In this document: in pieces, positions 48,217-57,933 of the stretch
Position numbering within the stretch: position 1 is the first letter of the stretch
Layout: the number at the start of each line of letters is the position of its first letter
NCBI GenBank assembly: GCA_014281115.1
Contig: JACONQ010000012.1
Location: 1,922,001-1,986,000 of the forward strand
DNA: 64,000 nucleotides
DNA from: Laburnicola sp. R22_1
Lineage: Eukaryota; Ascomycota; Dothideomycetes; Pleosporales; Didymosphaeriaceae
Direction: 5' to 3'
Program-made: the position numbers and the translations under genes
Notes under the pieces: model-generated
What the model saw: only the letters and a program-made list of their open reading frames with translations
What the model was told of the DNA's origin: nothing
Database searches by the model: none

Positions 48217-50329
48217 CTGTGTCCGTGCACTCAACGCCCGGATTCAGTCAACGCCCCGCTGAACGCAAACCACCCCAAATTTCAACACGCCATAACGCCA
48301 CTAATATGAGCTTAATTGAGGCTGCAATTAAAGAAATAAAATCTCTAAGGTTAGAAGAATCTTTCTCTTATACTAAGATCGCTAGCAAGCATGGCGTTGA
48401 TTGAAGCACGCTGTCGCGAAGGCACCAAGCGATTCAAACAACGCGTGCAACTGCGGGGTTTAACCAATAGAAACTCAGTCCCTAACAAGAGCAGGAGCTT
48501 GTACAATACATTGAAGGGCTTATAGCGCGTCACTTGCCACCCACAAGAGAGATGATACGAAATTTTGCGTCAACAATAGCCAAGGAGCTAGTGAGCGAGA
48601 GCTAGGTTACTCGCTTTATCAACCAACACAACATCTATCTGATCTCTTAATAGGCAGCTGGTATGGACAGCAATCGCCACCAAGCCGACTTAGGGGATAA
48701 ATACAGCCTGTATTTTGATCTCCTGGGTGCTAAAATTAAGGAATATGACATCGAGCCTCGTCACACGTATAATATGGATAAAAAAGGCTTCTTAATTAGT
48801 ATCACTAGCCGATCAAAACGAGTGTTTAGCAGACGAATGTGGGAGAATAAGGAGGTTATAGCATCTCTCTAAGATAGCTCTTGTAAATGGATTACCCTCC
48901 TAGCGTGTGTTTGCGCTGATAGATTAGTCTTGCTGCTAAGCCTTATCTATTAGGCTACTAATAAGGCTATACAATTAAGCTAGGTAGAGGATATTAAGGC
49001 AGGAGAGCACTTAGTACACATTTCCTCGTCGCCTTCAGGCTGGACAAATAATAATATTGGCCTTGCCTGGCTTAAACAGGTGTTTGATCGCTACACTAAG
49101 GCAAAAGCTCGACGGTCTTACTAGTTACTTATCCTTGATGGCCATGGATCTTACGTTACTATGGATTTTATCGACTATTGCGACCGTAACAGGATACTCC
49201 TAGCCATCTTCCCCCCTTATTCAACCCACACGCTTCAGCCACTTAATGTGGTTCTATTTAAGCCTCTATCAACTGCGTACTCAAAGGAGCTATCAGATCA
49301 CCTCCACTAGAGCCAGGGACTCCTCCCTATTAAGAAAGGGGACTTCTTCCCTCTATTCTGGGAGGCCTGGACGAGCTCTTTTAAGGAGGAGACGATACTT
49401 AAGTCTTTTAAAGCAACAGGCATATTACCATTCAACCCAGAGGTTATACTCAAAAGGTTCACTAACACTACCCTAGATGAGCAGGAATCGCAAGAGAGCT
49501 CTACATTAGTACTCAGCGGATCTAACTGGCGTAAACTAGACCGCCTTGTACGATCCGCAGTAGAAGATCAGAGTAGTAAGGACGCGCAGAAGCTTAGCCG
49601 CTCACTCCACCACATCTCAGTTCAAAATGAGTTACTTCACCATAAGATTGCTGGGTTAAGAGAGGCTCTTACTACAAAAAAGAAGCACAAGAAGAAGGGA
49701 AAACCTCTAGATCTGCAACAACGTCAAGAGTACTATGGGGGGGCGGTTTTCTAGTCACCAAGGAAGGTTAGGGAGGCTTGCGTACGTCAGTCTGTAAAGG
49801 AACAAGAGGAGAAGGAGCAGAAGCTTCAAAAAGCTAAGAAGGCTAAGTTAAAGAAGGCAGCTAAGCTATGCAAGGAGAAAATTGCAGAGGAGAAGCGTGT
49901 GGCGAGGGAGGCAGCCAAGGTAGCCAAGGAGAAGGAGAAGGCTAAGAAGGCAGCAGAGCGTGCTCGCCAGAGAGAAGCTCGCGATGATGCAAAAGCTCTA
50001 CAATCTACCCAAAAGGGTAAAAGAAAGGCCTCGCAGCCATCTATACAGAGCAACAAGCGTTAGAAACGCGTAGTTAATACTATAACTACTCAGGAGGCTT
50101 CAGGTGCCGCATCAGCAGCTCCACCCAAGACCACGCGGCACGGCCGCAACGTTAAGCTTCCAAGTAAATATAAGTAGCACAGGTGAATCGCAAGCATCAA
50201 AATAGTACTCTACTACAAAATCTCGTAATAATAGCGATTTTGTGTGGCTCTGCAGCCTTATTTTAGTTAAGCTGCTATGGTGTTCAGCGGGGCGTTGACT
50301 GAATCCGGGCGTTGAGTGCACGGACACAG
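48217..50329 (+). mobile_element. Pogo/Fot1-like DNA transposon, copy C
   Basis: The element is 2,113 bp with 48-bp inverted repeats, identical at both ends, beginning CTGTGTCCGTGCACTCAACG. It is flanked by TA at 48,215-48,216 and 50,330-50,331. CACTCAACGCCC and CAGTCAACGCCC recur 17 bp apart within each repeat. The right-hand TA is shared with the next element (copy D), which follows with no other spacer. The gene inside runs on the plus strand, towards copy D's gene. Confidence 0.94.
48306..50177 (+). pseudogene. Decayed pogo/Fot1-type transposase of copy C
   Basis: A single frame of 624 codons with no indels, beginning MSLIEAAIKEIKSL and ending RNVKLPSKYK. It has a psq-like HTH (SYTKIASKHGVD), a second HTH (HLPPTREMIRNFAS), and a DDE_1 core (YNMDKKGFLI; LLILDGHGSYVTMDF, second Asp intact; LQPLNVVLFKPLS, third Asp to Asn). 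A Lys/Glu/Ala-rich coiled-coil tail (about residues 500-580) has runs such as KKAKLKKAAKLCKEK. About a dozen stops are present, mostly TAG/TAA at expected Trp, Gln or Arg positions. For example, the LVSRWTAG of copy D reads LIS**AAG here. Inactive. Confidence 0.9.
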
Positions 50330-50331
50330 TA

Positions 50332-52455
50332 CCATGGGTGCGGGGTCAATGCGCGCCGAGCCTCAATGCGCGCTCAACACCAAACCAGCTCAGCTAAACT
50401 TGAAGCTGCAGAGCTCCCTACAATTGCTATTATTATAAGAATTTCTGGTGATGAGGTCTATGAATCTTAATAATTAATTATAGCTATAAAAATCTACTCG
50501 GAGTTCTAATATTCCGGCCCCGGCGCGACTGAGGCTGTAGAGGCTGTGATGCAGCACCTGAGGCCTCAGCAGCATCTATAGCCTTATTAATAAGCTTTTT
50601 TTCCCTTATGCCCTGCTTAGGTAGCCTTAATGCCTTTTTGCTACCTTTCTTAGCTATTTTTATACAATTCTTGTAGTGTTGCTGAGCCCTGCGAGCCTGC
50701 TGCTTCTGGGCTCGCTCAGCTGCCTGATCCGCCTTTGCCTTCGCTCGAGCTGCCTGAGCCTTAGCCCTCGCAACGCGCTTCTCTTGGAGTAGTCTAGCCT
50801 TTAGCTGCTGGCTAGCCCTCCAAGCCTCAGCTGCCTCAGTTTTTTAGAGTACTAGCTGCTCTGCCTTGGCCTCTTTTTGCTGTAGACGATCACGTGCCTC
50901 CTGCACCTTCCTTGGGGACCAGAAAACAGCACCCCCTAAGTACTTAGTAGGCTGGTTATCCAGCAAAGGCTTGCCACGCTTTCTACGCCTCTTCTTATTG
51001 CCTAGTGCTGCTCTTAGTCCCTTATTTTCATGCTGTAGTAGCTGTTTTTGTACGGCAATTGAGTGCACTGTTCGGCTCAGCTTCTTTGCCTTATTACTAT
51101 TCCCTATATCTACTGCAGCCTTTAGGAGCCGGTCGATTTTCCTCCAGTTAGACGCGCTGAGTACTGAGGTTGAGCTTTCTCTTAATTCCCGCTCGGGTAG
51201 GCTGGTCTTAGTGAATCTCTTGAGTATAACCTCTGGGTTGAGTGGTGATATGCCAGTAGCCTCAAAGGCCTTAATAATCAATGGCTTCCTGAACGAGCTA
51301 CCCCAAGCCCTCCAGAATAGGCTAAAGAAGTCTCTTTTTGCGATTAACGATAGTCCCTGGCACCTGTGTAGGAAGGCTGAGAGCTTAGCTGAGTAGGCAG
51401 TGGAGAGAGGCTTAAACATAATAACGTTGAGCGGCTGTAGCGTATGCGTCGAATGAGGCGGAAATATAGCTAGGAGTATCCTATTCTGGTCATAGTAATT
51501 GATAAAATCTATAGTAAGGTGGGATCCATGGCCGTCAAGGATAAGTGGTCGGTAGGAGCGTCCAGCTTTCTCCTTAGTACAGCGATCGAACACCTGCTTA
51601 AGCCACGCGAGGCCTATCTCGTTATTTGTCCAGCCAGAAGGCGATGAGGTGATAAAGGCTGAGTGTTCCTAAGGGTTAATTTCTTCAACCCAGCTTGATT
51701 GTAGGCTACCTGAGGCAGCCTGATAGATAAGGGCTGGATCTAGAGCCGATCCGTCGGCGCATATGCAGGCTAGGAGCGAAATCCACTCACGGCTACCATC
51801 CTGAATAGCCTGCCTCACCTCCTTGCTCTCGTACAGCTGCCTACTAAAGATCCGCTTTGAGCGAGTAGTAATGCCTAGTAGGATGCCTTTTTCGTCCATA
51901 TTGTACGTGTGCTGAGGCTCGATATCGTATTGGCTAATTTTCTGCTGTAGTAGGTCGAAATATAGGCTGTACTTTGTCTCTGAGTCGGCTTTGTGGCGAT
52001 TGCTGTCCATTCCAGCTGTCCATCTTGAAACTAGATCAATGCTGTGTCGCTTGACGAACTGATCAACCCAGTACATGCTAACGCTCGTTTTGGCTATACA
52101 GGCTGCAAAGTTCTGGATCATTTGCCGTGTAGGTGGTAGGCCTCGCTAAGTGAGTTTTTGATATAGCGTATAAGCTCCTGCTCCTGTTGAGGGCGAAGTT
52201 TTCGTTGGTTGATTCCCTCAGCTGTACGCGACTGCGTTACAGCCTGGTGTCTCTGGGTGAGCGTAGAGCGTACAACGCTATGCTCCTTCGCGATTTTTGT
52301 ATAGTTGATAGAGTCTCCAGGTTCTTGCGATTGTATCGCTTCAAGCGCAGCCTCAATTGACCCCATATTGGTAGCGATAGGTGGTGTTGAAGCTTGAGGT
52401 GTTTTCGTGTTGAGCGCGCATTGAGGCTCGGCGCGCATTGACCCCGCACCCATGG
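50332..52455 (-). mobile_element. Pogo/Fot1-like DNA transposon, copy D (nearly intact)
   Basis: The element is 2,124 bp with identical inverted repeats of about 49 bp beginning CCATGGGTGCGGGGTCAATG. Flanking TAs lie at 50,330-50,331 (shared with copy C) and 52,456-52,457. The 11-bp TCAATGCGCGC occurs twice in each inverted repeat, 17 bp apart. GC content is normal. The right end lies 107 bp upstream of the HET gene start, so the pair C/D separates that gene from its former upstream region. Confidence 0.94.
50484..52366 (-). pseudogene. Pogo/Fot1-type transposase of copy D, one frameshift and three TAG codons
   Basis: Begins MGSIEAALEAIQSQE and ends RNIRTPSRFL, equivalent to 628 codons. The frame is lost once, at a run of five A (minus strand, near 52,160) where related copies imply six; a TAG directly follows. 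Two further TAG codons occur near 51,669 (EINP*EHS) and 50,844 (QLVL*KTE). Between them the protein is open for 150 and 249 residues: DDE_1 core with YNMDEKGILLG (first Asp), LILDGHGSHLTIDF (second Asp) and LQPLNVIMFKPLS, where Asn stands at the third catalytic position. An Ala/Lys/Gln-rich coiled tail follows. It is the best-preserved member of its clade here. Confidence 0.92.
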
Positions 52456-52563
52456 TATGTGGGCTGTTGCCCAGAAGCGATGGCTGGAGCTGTTCGCAGC
52501 ACTATCTGATCTGAGACCTTCCACAAATCTGACCAGTGCATCATTGATCATTGGGAAATTGCC

Positions 52564-54432
52564 ATGAAAAATGCTACTTGTAGCCAAACAATATACCAGA
52601 GGCCGCCCCTTGACTCATCCACAAGACAAATTCGGCTTTTGCAACTACACTATTCCACCAACGACGATGCCCTGGTTGAGTGTTCCACGACCACTGTATC
52701 GCTAATCGCATGCCCTAAATTCAACGCTCTCTCCTATGTATGGGGAGATGGAAAGAACGTAGCCGAGATAGCGGTCGATGGCATTCGCGTTGCCGTCACG
52801 GCCAGTTTAGGCCAGGCTCTACGTCAAACCCGTAGCCACATGTCCAGTCGAACGGATATGCGGTTCAGTTCTTCGTGGGCGCTACCGGTATGGGCAGACG
52901 CTATCTGTATCAATCAGGAGGACGACAACGAAAGAGAAGAACAAGTCCGCCTGATGGGCGATATCTACTCTTTAGCGCATCGTGTGCTTGTTTGGTTGGG
53001 GGACGGAAGCGACGCGACGGACATGACGATAGATCTGATGAACTCCGACGAGTTTCTCATCGGCCTTCGGGACCGTGCAATGACATCACGAGAGCCTACT
53101 GAGCAAGAGATCATGGTAGACGTAGTACTGAAGAAAGATTTGTGTCGGCGACCTTGGTGGCGTAGGCTTTGGATACGACAGGAATTTATCCTCGCTAGCG
53201 AGCAGCCAACATTTTTATGCGGCAACAAACAGCTCCTGTGGGACAGACTACTCTTCACGTTCCTCTCGGTACCACGAGCTTGGAGCTATCCTCAGCTGCA
53301 ACACTTGTGGGTGTCATGGGGCTCGAAAATCAACCCGACATTGCTGGCGGCAGACTCCGAGGTCGGGATACATCCTGAGAGCCTTGACCGCTGCCGAGAT
53401 CGATTCCAGCGCTTCAAAAGCCTACCATTATGGTATTGTATTCGCTACGTCGTTTCTCGCTCAGCGGCAACAAACCCAAGGGATTTTGCCTTCGGAATTC
53501 TCGGTCTTCTCGGCAGTTCCGAAAAGGATGCGATCCCTGTCAACTATGGTCTAGACACGATGGAAATATATCAGCAGGTTGGAAAGCGTCTGTGGACAGA
53601 GAATCCGGAATTTTGTCTGACCGACCTTTTGGCACTGTTTACCTTCCATGCAGAGCCGACAGGATATCCGTCATGGGTACCCGATCTCTCTCAGCGGCAA
53701 GGCAGAGGATGGCGGGATCACAGAGCCATTTTGTCGAAGTATCCGTGGCGTCAGCCACAATCTTGGCTTGACCATTCCTCCAAAACGCTACATCTCTCCG
53801 GCATTGAGTGTGGCTGTATCAGTCAAGTCATAGGGATTGCCCCTGACGCCGAAGATATCCAGGAAATGACCCCATTTCTCCGAGAGATCGAGACCCATTT
53901 CATGTCTGCGACACGCCATCCAGTTCCGCCAGACCACCCGCTCCACTCAGCACAGCAGCTTCGACATCTGGAGACCATCGTCGAAACATTGTCCGGCAGC
54001 GAGGTCGAAACGGACGAGCTTTTCCCTGGTATCGATGATAAATCGATATGGGAAATTCTCATGGGCAGGAGAGACATTGACCCAGGCATGGTTGGCAATG
54101 GTACCACAGTTGACGAGCTGAAGGGCCAGCTCTTTAGCCGTCTCTTCACACGCCTCAAAGGCAAGCTACTTGGTCGGAAGGTCTTCGTTACAGACGCGGG
54201 CTTTTTAGGAGTAGGGGTGTCCCATTTGAACGCTGGGGATTTCATTGTCTTACCTTTCGGCGCGTCAGGCCTCGTGGTGCTTCGTTCTGCTGGCGATACT
54301 TCATCTCAGTCACATGAGGCGACGCACAGGATGGTGGGATGTGCATATTTGTCTGGAGTTTCCAAATTCTGGGTCTTGGACGACCTTTATGATGAAGGCC
54401 ACTTTAGAGAGGCAAAATCTCGTGTCATATAA
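52564..54432 (+). CDS. HET-domain protein (heterokaryon incompatibility-like)
   Basis: An intron-less 622-residue protein with normal base composition and no internal damage. The HET domain spans about residues 50-210 and shows its conserved blocks: FNALSYVWGD (54-62), WADAICINQEDDNEREEQV (110-128) and RPWWRRLWIRQEF (196-208). The remainder is typical of fungal HET proteins, ending in the common C-terminal block (GRKVFVTDAGFLGVGVSHL, then HRMVGCAYLSGV). HET domains are known from vegetative incompatibility and other fungal cell-death or immune-like responses, but most family members are uncharacterised. No NACHT, WD40 or ankyrin domain follows. No signal peptide or membrane segment is seen, so it is probably cytosolic. 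The start is the first in-frame ATG; a transposon pair begins 107 bp upstream and may have displaced the promoter. Confidence 0.93.
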   Translation: MKNATCSQTIYQRPPLDSSTRQIRLLQLHYSTNDDALVECSTTTVSLIACPKFNALSYVWGDGKNVAEIAVDGIRVAVTASLGQALRQTRSHMSSRTDMRFSSSWALPVWADAICINQEDDNEREEQVRLMGDIYSLAHRVLVWLGDGSDATDMTIDLMNSDEFLIGLRDRAMTSREPTEQEIMVDVVLKKDLCRRPWWRRLWIRQEFILASEQPTFLCGNKQLLWDRLLFTFLSVPRAWSYPQLQHLWVSWGSKINPTLLAADSEVGIHPESLDRCRDRFQRFKSLPLWYCIRYVVSRSAATNPRDFAFGILGLLGSSEKDAIPVNYGLDTMEIYQQVGKRLWTENPEFCLTDLLALFTFHAEPTGYPSWVPDLSQRQGRGWRDHRAILSKYPWRQPQSWLDHSSKTLHLSGIECGCISQVIGIAPDAEDIQEMTPFLREIETHFMSATRHPVPPDHPLHSAQQLRHLETIVETLSGSEVETDELFPGIDDKSIWEILMGRRDIDPGMVGNGTTVDELKGQLFSRLFTRLKGKLLGRKVFVTDAGFLGVGVSHLNAGDFIVLPFGASGLVVLRSAGDTSSQSHEATHRMVGCAYLSGVSKFWVLDDLYDEGHFREAKSRVI

Positions 54433-56278
54433 TCAATGCTCCGTCCGGGCATGGGGAACAAGAAACAAGTTGACTTTCAAAAACATATCTACACTCCTGC
54501 GGAAAGGCGCCTCGCCCTTATGTTAGTGTTCTAGCTGCAAGTTAACCCGAGAAAGCGCTATTGTGTCCGTGAATTTTGGTGGTGTGGCTCCGCAATACAT
54601 GTAGCCCACACACCTTTAGGGTTAAGGTCTAGCGCGACACACTACAAAACCCTTCGCGGTGGAGACGCGAACTCAGCTAGATTTCAATAATCAAGAAAGC
54701 CAGCACAAACACCAGTCACAATCATCTGCATCAGCCTACTAAGTCTGTAGGCTATCGATGCAGGGGTGACACGACTGGCCGTGCTGGCGACTGCGCAGAG
54801 GTTGTTGCATCAGCCGGATGGGCGGTGGAGAGTCAGGGAGCCAAGAGCAGGCGCAACGAGTCCAGCCCTTTTTGCAAAAGCGGTGATGGGGATGCGGCCG
54901 CCGTGCCGTAAAACCTTTTGCCCAATATTCGCCCAATGCCATCATGTGGTCGGACTGACGCTTGGCGAGCGCTGCTCAAACGCCATCTGGTGAGGAAAAC
55001 CGGTTCCACTGTCATTCCATTGCTTTGGTCGCCAATTGGGCTTTGAAATTGGAGTTATGGCCCAGATGACCGGTCAATGTAGTGCAAATGGCTGTTTCGA
55101 CGTGAGAATTGATTCAATCGAGTTTGTTGGTGCGTACGTCTGTTACCCAGCCACAGAACCCAAATTGCCTCGGGCCCGCAAACTTTATTCAGGACTGGAA
55201 CCTTCCACGACATGACTGTGTCATTTGCAGCGTGTTGGTATCGGAGCCCGAGGGAGCGGGGTGGTGGCTTTTTGTTGCACGGAGCAGGCCTTCGTACGCA
55301 CGTGGACAAAACGGACTGGCTGCTGTGAGCGGAAGCTACGTAGGTTTGAAACATACAGGAAAAGGAAACATGCGGAAGGATCTAACGTTATGTCGGAACA
55401 GAAATTACATAAGATTTTAACTGCGGTTGAAGGTTTTCGAGGGTACCGAATGCTTGCAGCAACTGCGGGAAGGATTCGATGGGACCCAGCAAGCGCGCCC
55501 AAGATGGAAATTGCTGGTTTCGAAACTCGAGTGCCTGGTGGAGATGCCTGCTCGACGCCGTCGACGCCCCGCGCTGGTCCGATCCTCGAGCCCTGCTGCA
55601 CGCCAAATCTTAATAGCAGCGCGAACAACAAGAGTGTGCTGGATGGCAGCGCCGTGGAGAGCTGTTGCCAGTTGGGGGGAGGCATGTCGGTGGTGCTGGC
55701 TTCCTCTCTCACTTGCTATTACGGTGCGAGCGACCCCGGATGCTTGTACGCACGAACAAACTCGCGCGAGACGGACAGGCGAACAGGCCGTGAGATGGAA
55801 GATGGCGGTCTTTGTTGGTACAGCCCCCGGAGTGTCCATGTTCGAAGAGGCAGACTACGGAATTCCGTGCCTGGGCACGGGCCCCGATGATCTATGCCCT
55901 CGCCCCGCCGCCGCCACGGCTGTTCCTACAGCAGTGCTGCCAGTCTGCCCCCCACGGCCCACCCACCACACGCCGGAAATTATCTCTCACAACCCAGGCA
56001 CTGGTCGAGTTCACGCCGAGTCGCCCTCCATGGCTGCGAGGCCGTCCAAGGCCGTCACGGCGAGGCCCCCCGCTGCAGGTGATGGCGCCTACAAAAGCCA
56101 CGGGCCTGCACGCCCTGCTGCCTCCCCATCAGCAGCCCTTTCGCTCCCTTGTTCAGTCTTTCTCTGCACTTTCGCACGTCATTCTTTTTTGTATAGCTCT
56201 GGAGCTACTGCCATTCGCTTTCCCATAGCCTCATTGTCGCCTTTTTGAAAAACAGCTCTTCTGAGAAGACTATCCAAG
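54433..56278. other. Intergenic region between the HET and AA9-like genes
   Basis: 1.85 kb of normal composition. Open frames of 60-270 codons occur on both strands between 55,221 and 56,248. They overlap one another, are rich in Ala/Arg/Pro/Ser from GC-rich sequence and show no recognisable domain, so none is called. The last 150 bp before the AA9-like gene are pyrimidine-rich (CTTTCTCTGCACTTTCGCAC), with TTTTTTGTATAGC about 95 bp upstream of the ATG, a plausible core promoter. Confidence 0.5.
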
Positions 56279-57526
56279 ATGCCTGCCATGTCCAAGATTG
56301 CAAACACGGCCGCCGTGCTGGCCGCAGCCTTCGTCTCCCAGGCTACTGCCCACACCTACGTCAAGGTCTTCGAGGCCGGCGGAACCACGTACCCGGGTTT
56401 CTATGCCGCTGACAAGAGCGGCGGTGACGATTCCTCGCCCGCTTGGCGCACAAACCAGGGCTGGGGCTTCCAGCCCATCTACGGCAACGAGATCAACACC
56501 GCCGACATCATTGCCCACAAGGACGCTGAGCCGTCGCCTTTCACTGCCCCCGTCGACGCGGGCAGCCATGTCAAGTTCACCTGGCAGCACGACGGCGAGT
56601 GCGGTGGAGAGGAGGTCGGTTGGGATTGCAGCCACCACGGCTGGACCTCTACATGGCTCGCTCCATGCAACGGCGACTGTTCCAGCGTGAACAAGGAGGA
56701 TCTCAGATTCTTCAAGATTCACGAGGCCGGTCTGCTTGACTACCGCGAGGGACGTTACAGTGAGGGTGGTGATACCACCAACACCGGCTACTGGGGCACT
56801 GACGCCATCTTCTACGACGGCGGCAACTCGCAGTCCGTCACCATTCCCAAGAACCTCCCTAGCGGCAACTACGTCCTCCGCACTGAGGTCGCCTCTATCC
56901 ACAACAACGGCGACGTCTCCCAGAGGCAGTTCTGGCCCCAGGCCCTGAACATTGCCATCCAGAACGGCGACGACAACGCCCAGGTCCCCGCTGGTGTCAA
57001 GGCTACCGAGATCTACTCTCCTTCAGATGAGCTTCTCACCTGGGATCTGTACCTCCACGACGCAGGCAAGACGATCCCCACTGCCCCGGGCCCGGCTCTC
57101 GCCTCTATCGCGGGCGGAAGTGGTTCCGCTAGCAGCGGAAGCTCCAACTCCCCCGCTCCTGTCGCTTCTCCTTCGGAGAACGCTGCCGCTGTTCCGCCCG
57201 AGCCTGAGGCTGAAGCTGAAGCCAGCACGCCCACCTCGGACGGCGAATACACCATCGCTACCGCTCCCGCTGATTATACTCCTCCTGCCGCCGTTGCCAC
57301 CCCAACCTACAGCGCTCCCTCATTCCCTGCTGCAACTCCTGCCCCTGAGTATCCCGAGGTCGGCGACGAGGAGGAGGAGGCTGACGACGAGGAGGGCGAT
57401 GAAGCTGACTACTCTGGCGATGACGAGGATGATGACTCCGAGGCACAGGACGAGTCCGGGGAGTACCAGGGCTGGGGCAGCGGCCGCGAGCACTGGCGCA
57501 CCCACGCGCGTGACTTCGATGCTTAA
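56279..57526 (+). CDS. Secreted AA9-like lytic polysaccharide monooxygenase family protein with acidic tail
   Basis: 415 residues, single exon. The signal peptide ends ...SQATA, leaving His25 as mature N-terminus (HTYVKVF), the first copper ligand in AA9 enzymes. The ATG at 56,288 (MSKIAN) is an equally good start. Core landmarks: DAGSHVKFTWQH (93-104), CSHHGWTSTWLAPC with the likely second His ligand at 120, LPSGNYVLRTEVASIH (193-208) and QRQFWPQALNI (215-225). In AA9 the last motif is usually QFYPQC; here the axial Tyr is Trp219 and the Cys is Ala222. The Cys of the DIxC motif is also absent (DIIAHKDA). Four Cys cluster at 108-134. A Pro/Ala/Ser-rich linker leads to a tail (about 360-400) of mainly Asp and Glu. 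No CBM1 is present. Fold assignment is secure; oxidative activity is doubtful. Confidence 0.88.
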   Translation: MPAMSKIANTAAVLAAAFVSQATAHTYVKVFEAGGTTYPGFYAADKSGGDDSSPAWRTNQGWGFQPIYGNEINTADIIAHKDAEPSPFTAPVDAGSHVKFTWQHDGECGGEEVGWDCSHHGWTSTWLAPCNGDCSSVNKEDLRFFKIHEAGLLDYREGRYSEGGDTTNTGYWGTDAIFYDGGNSQSVTIPKNLPSGNYVLRTEVASIHNNGDVSQRQFWPQALNIAIQNGDDNAQVPAGVKATEIYSPSDELLTWDLYLHDAGKTIPTAPGPALASIAGGSGSASSGSSNSPAPVASPSENAAAVPPEPEAEAEASTPTSDGEYTIATAPADYTPPAAVATPTYSAPSFPAATPAPEYPEVGDEEEEADDEEGDEADYSGDDEDDDSEAQDESGEYQGWGSGREHWRTHARDFDA

Positions 57527-57933
57527 GCAACACGCTCATTCCCGACCGTTCCGCATTCAAAGATTCTTCTCGGGGAGCGAAAGACGCCCTGGCGACTGGT
57601 TCGCACATTACGTTTGTGTATGGCCGTTGCGCATTTATTCTCTTGTACATGTTATAGACAGATACCATTCTAGCCAAAATTCATTAGTTCATATCATACT
57701 CGTTACTCCAAGCAAGTTTATGAGCGTATTTAGTGACCTCCCCTGCTGCTCCTTACCCACCGCTCCAATTTGCATGGCCCAGTGATGGGCGTTTTATGAA
57801 ATAGTACCTACTATCGAAACGCCCAACACTGGCATGGCCAAATCTTTCACTCAACCCCTATGCTACGCTACCACCCCAAACCATCCGCTCTCCCCCATGG
57901 CCAAAATCCCTCTTAAACAGGTCCTTCGCCCGT

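Noticed and set aside
54614..54626. TTTAGGGTTAAGG, resembling telomeric TTAGGG repeats
   Set aside because: Only one complete unit plus a partial one; not enough to claim an interstitial telomere.
55221..56248. Overlapping open frames of 140 to 273 codons on both strands upstream of the AA9-like gene
   Set aside because: They overlap each other in several frames, have low-complexity Ala/Arg/Pro/Ser composition and no recognisable motif; GC-rich sequence with few stops explains them.
56270..56902. A 210-codon frame antisense to the AA9-like gene
   Set aside because: Shadow of a GC3-rich coding sequence; the plus-strand frame has a signal peptide and clear AA9 blocks.
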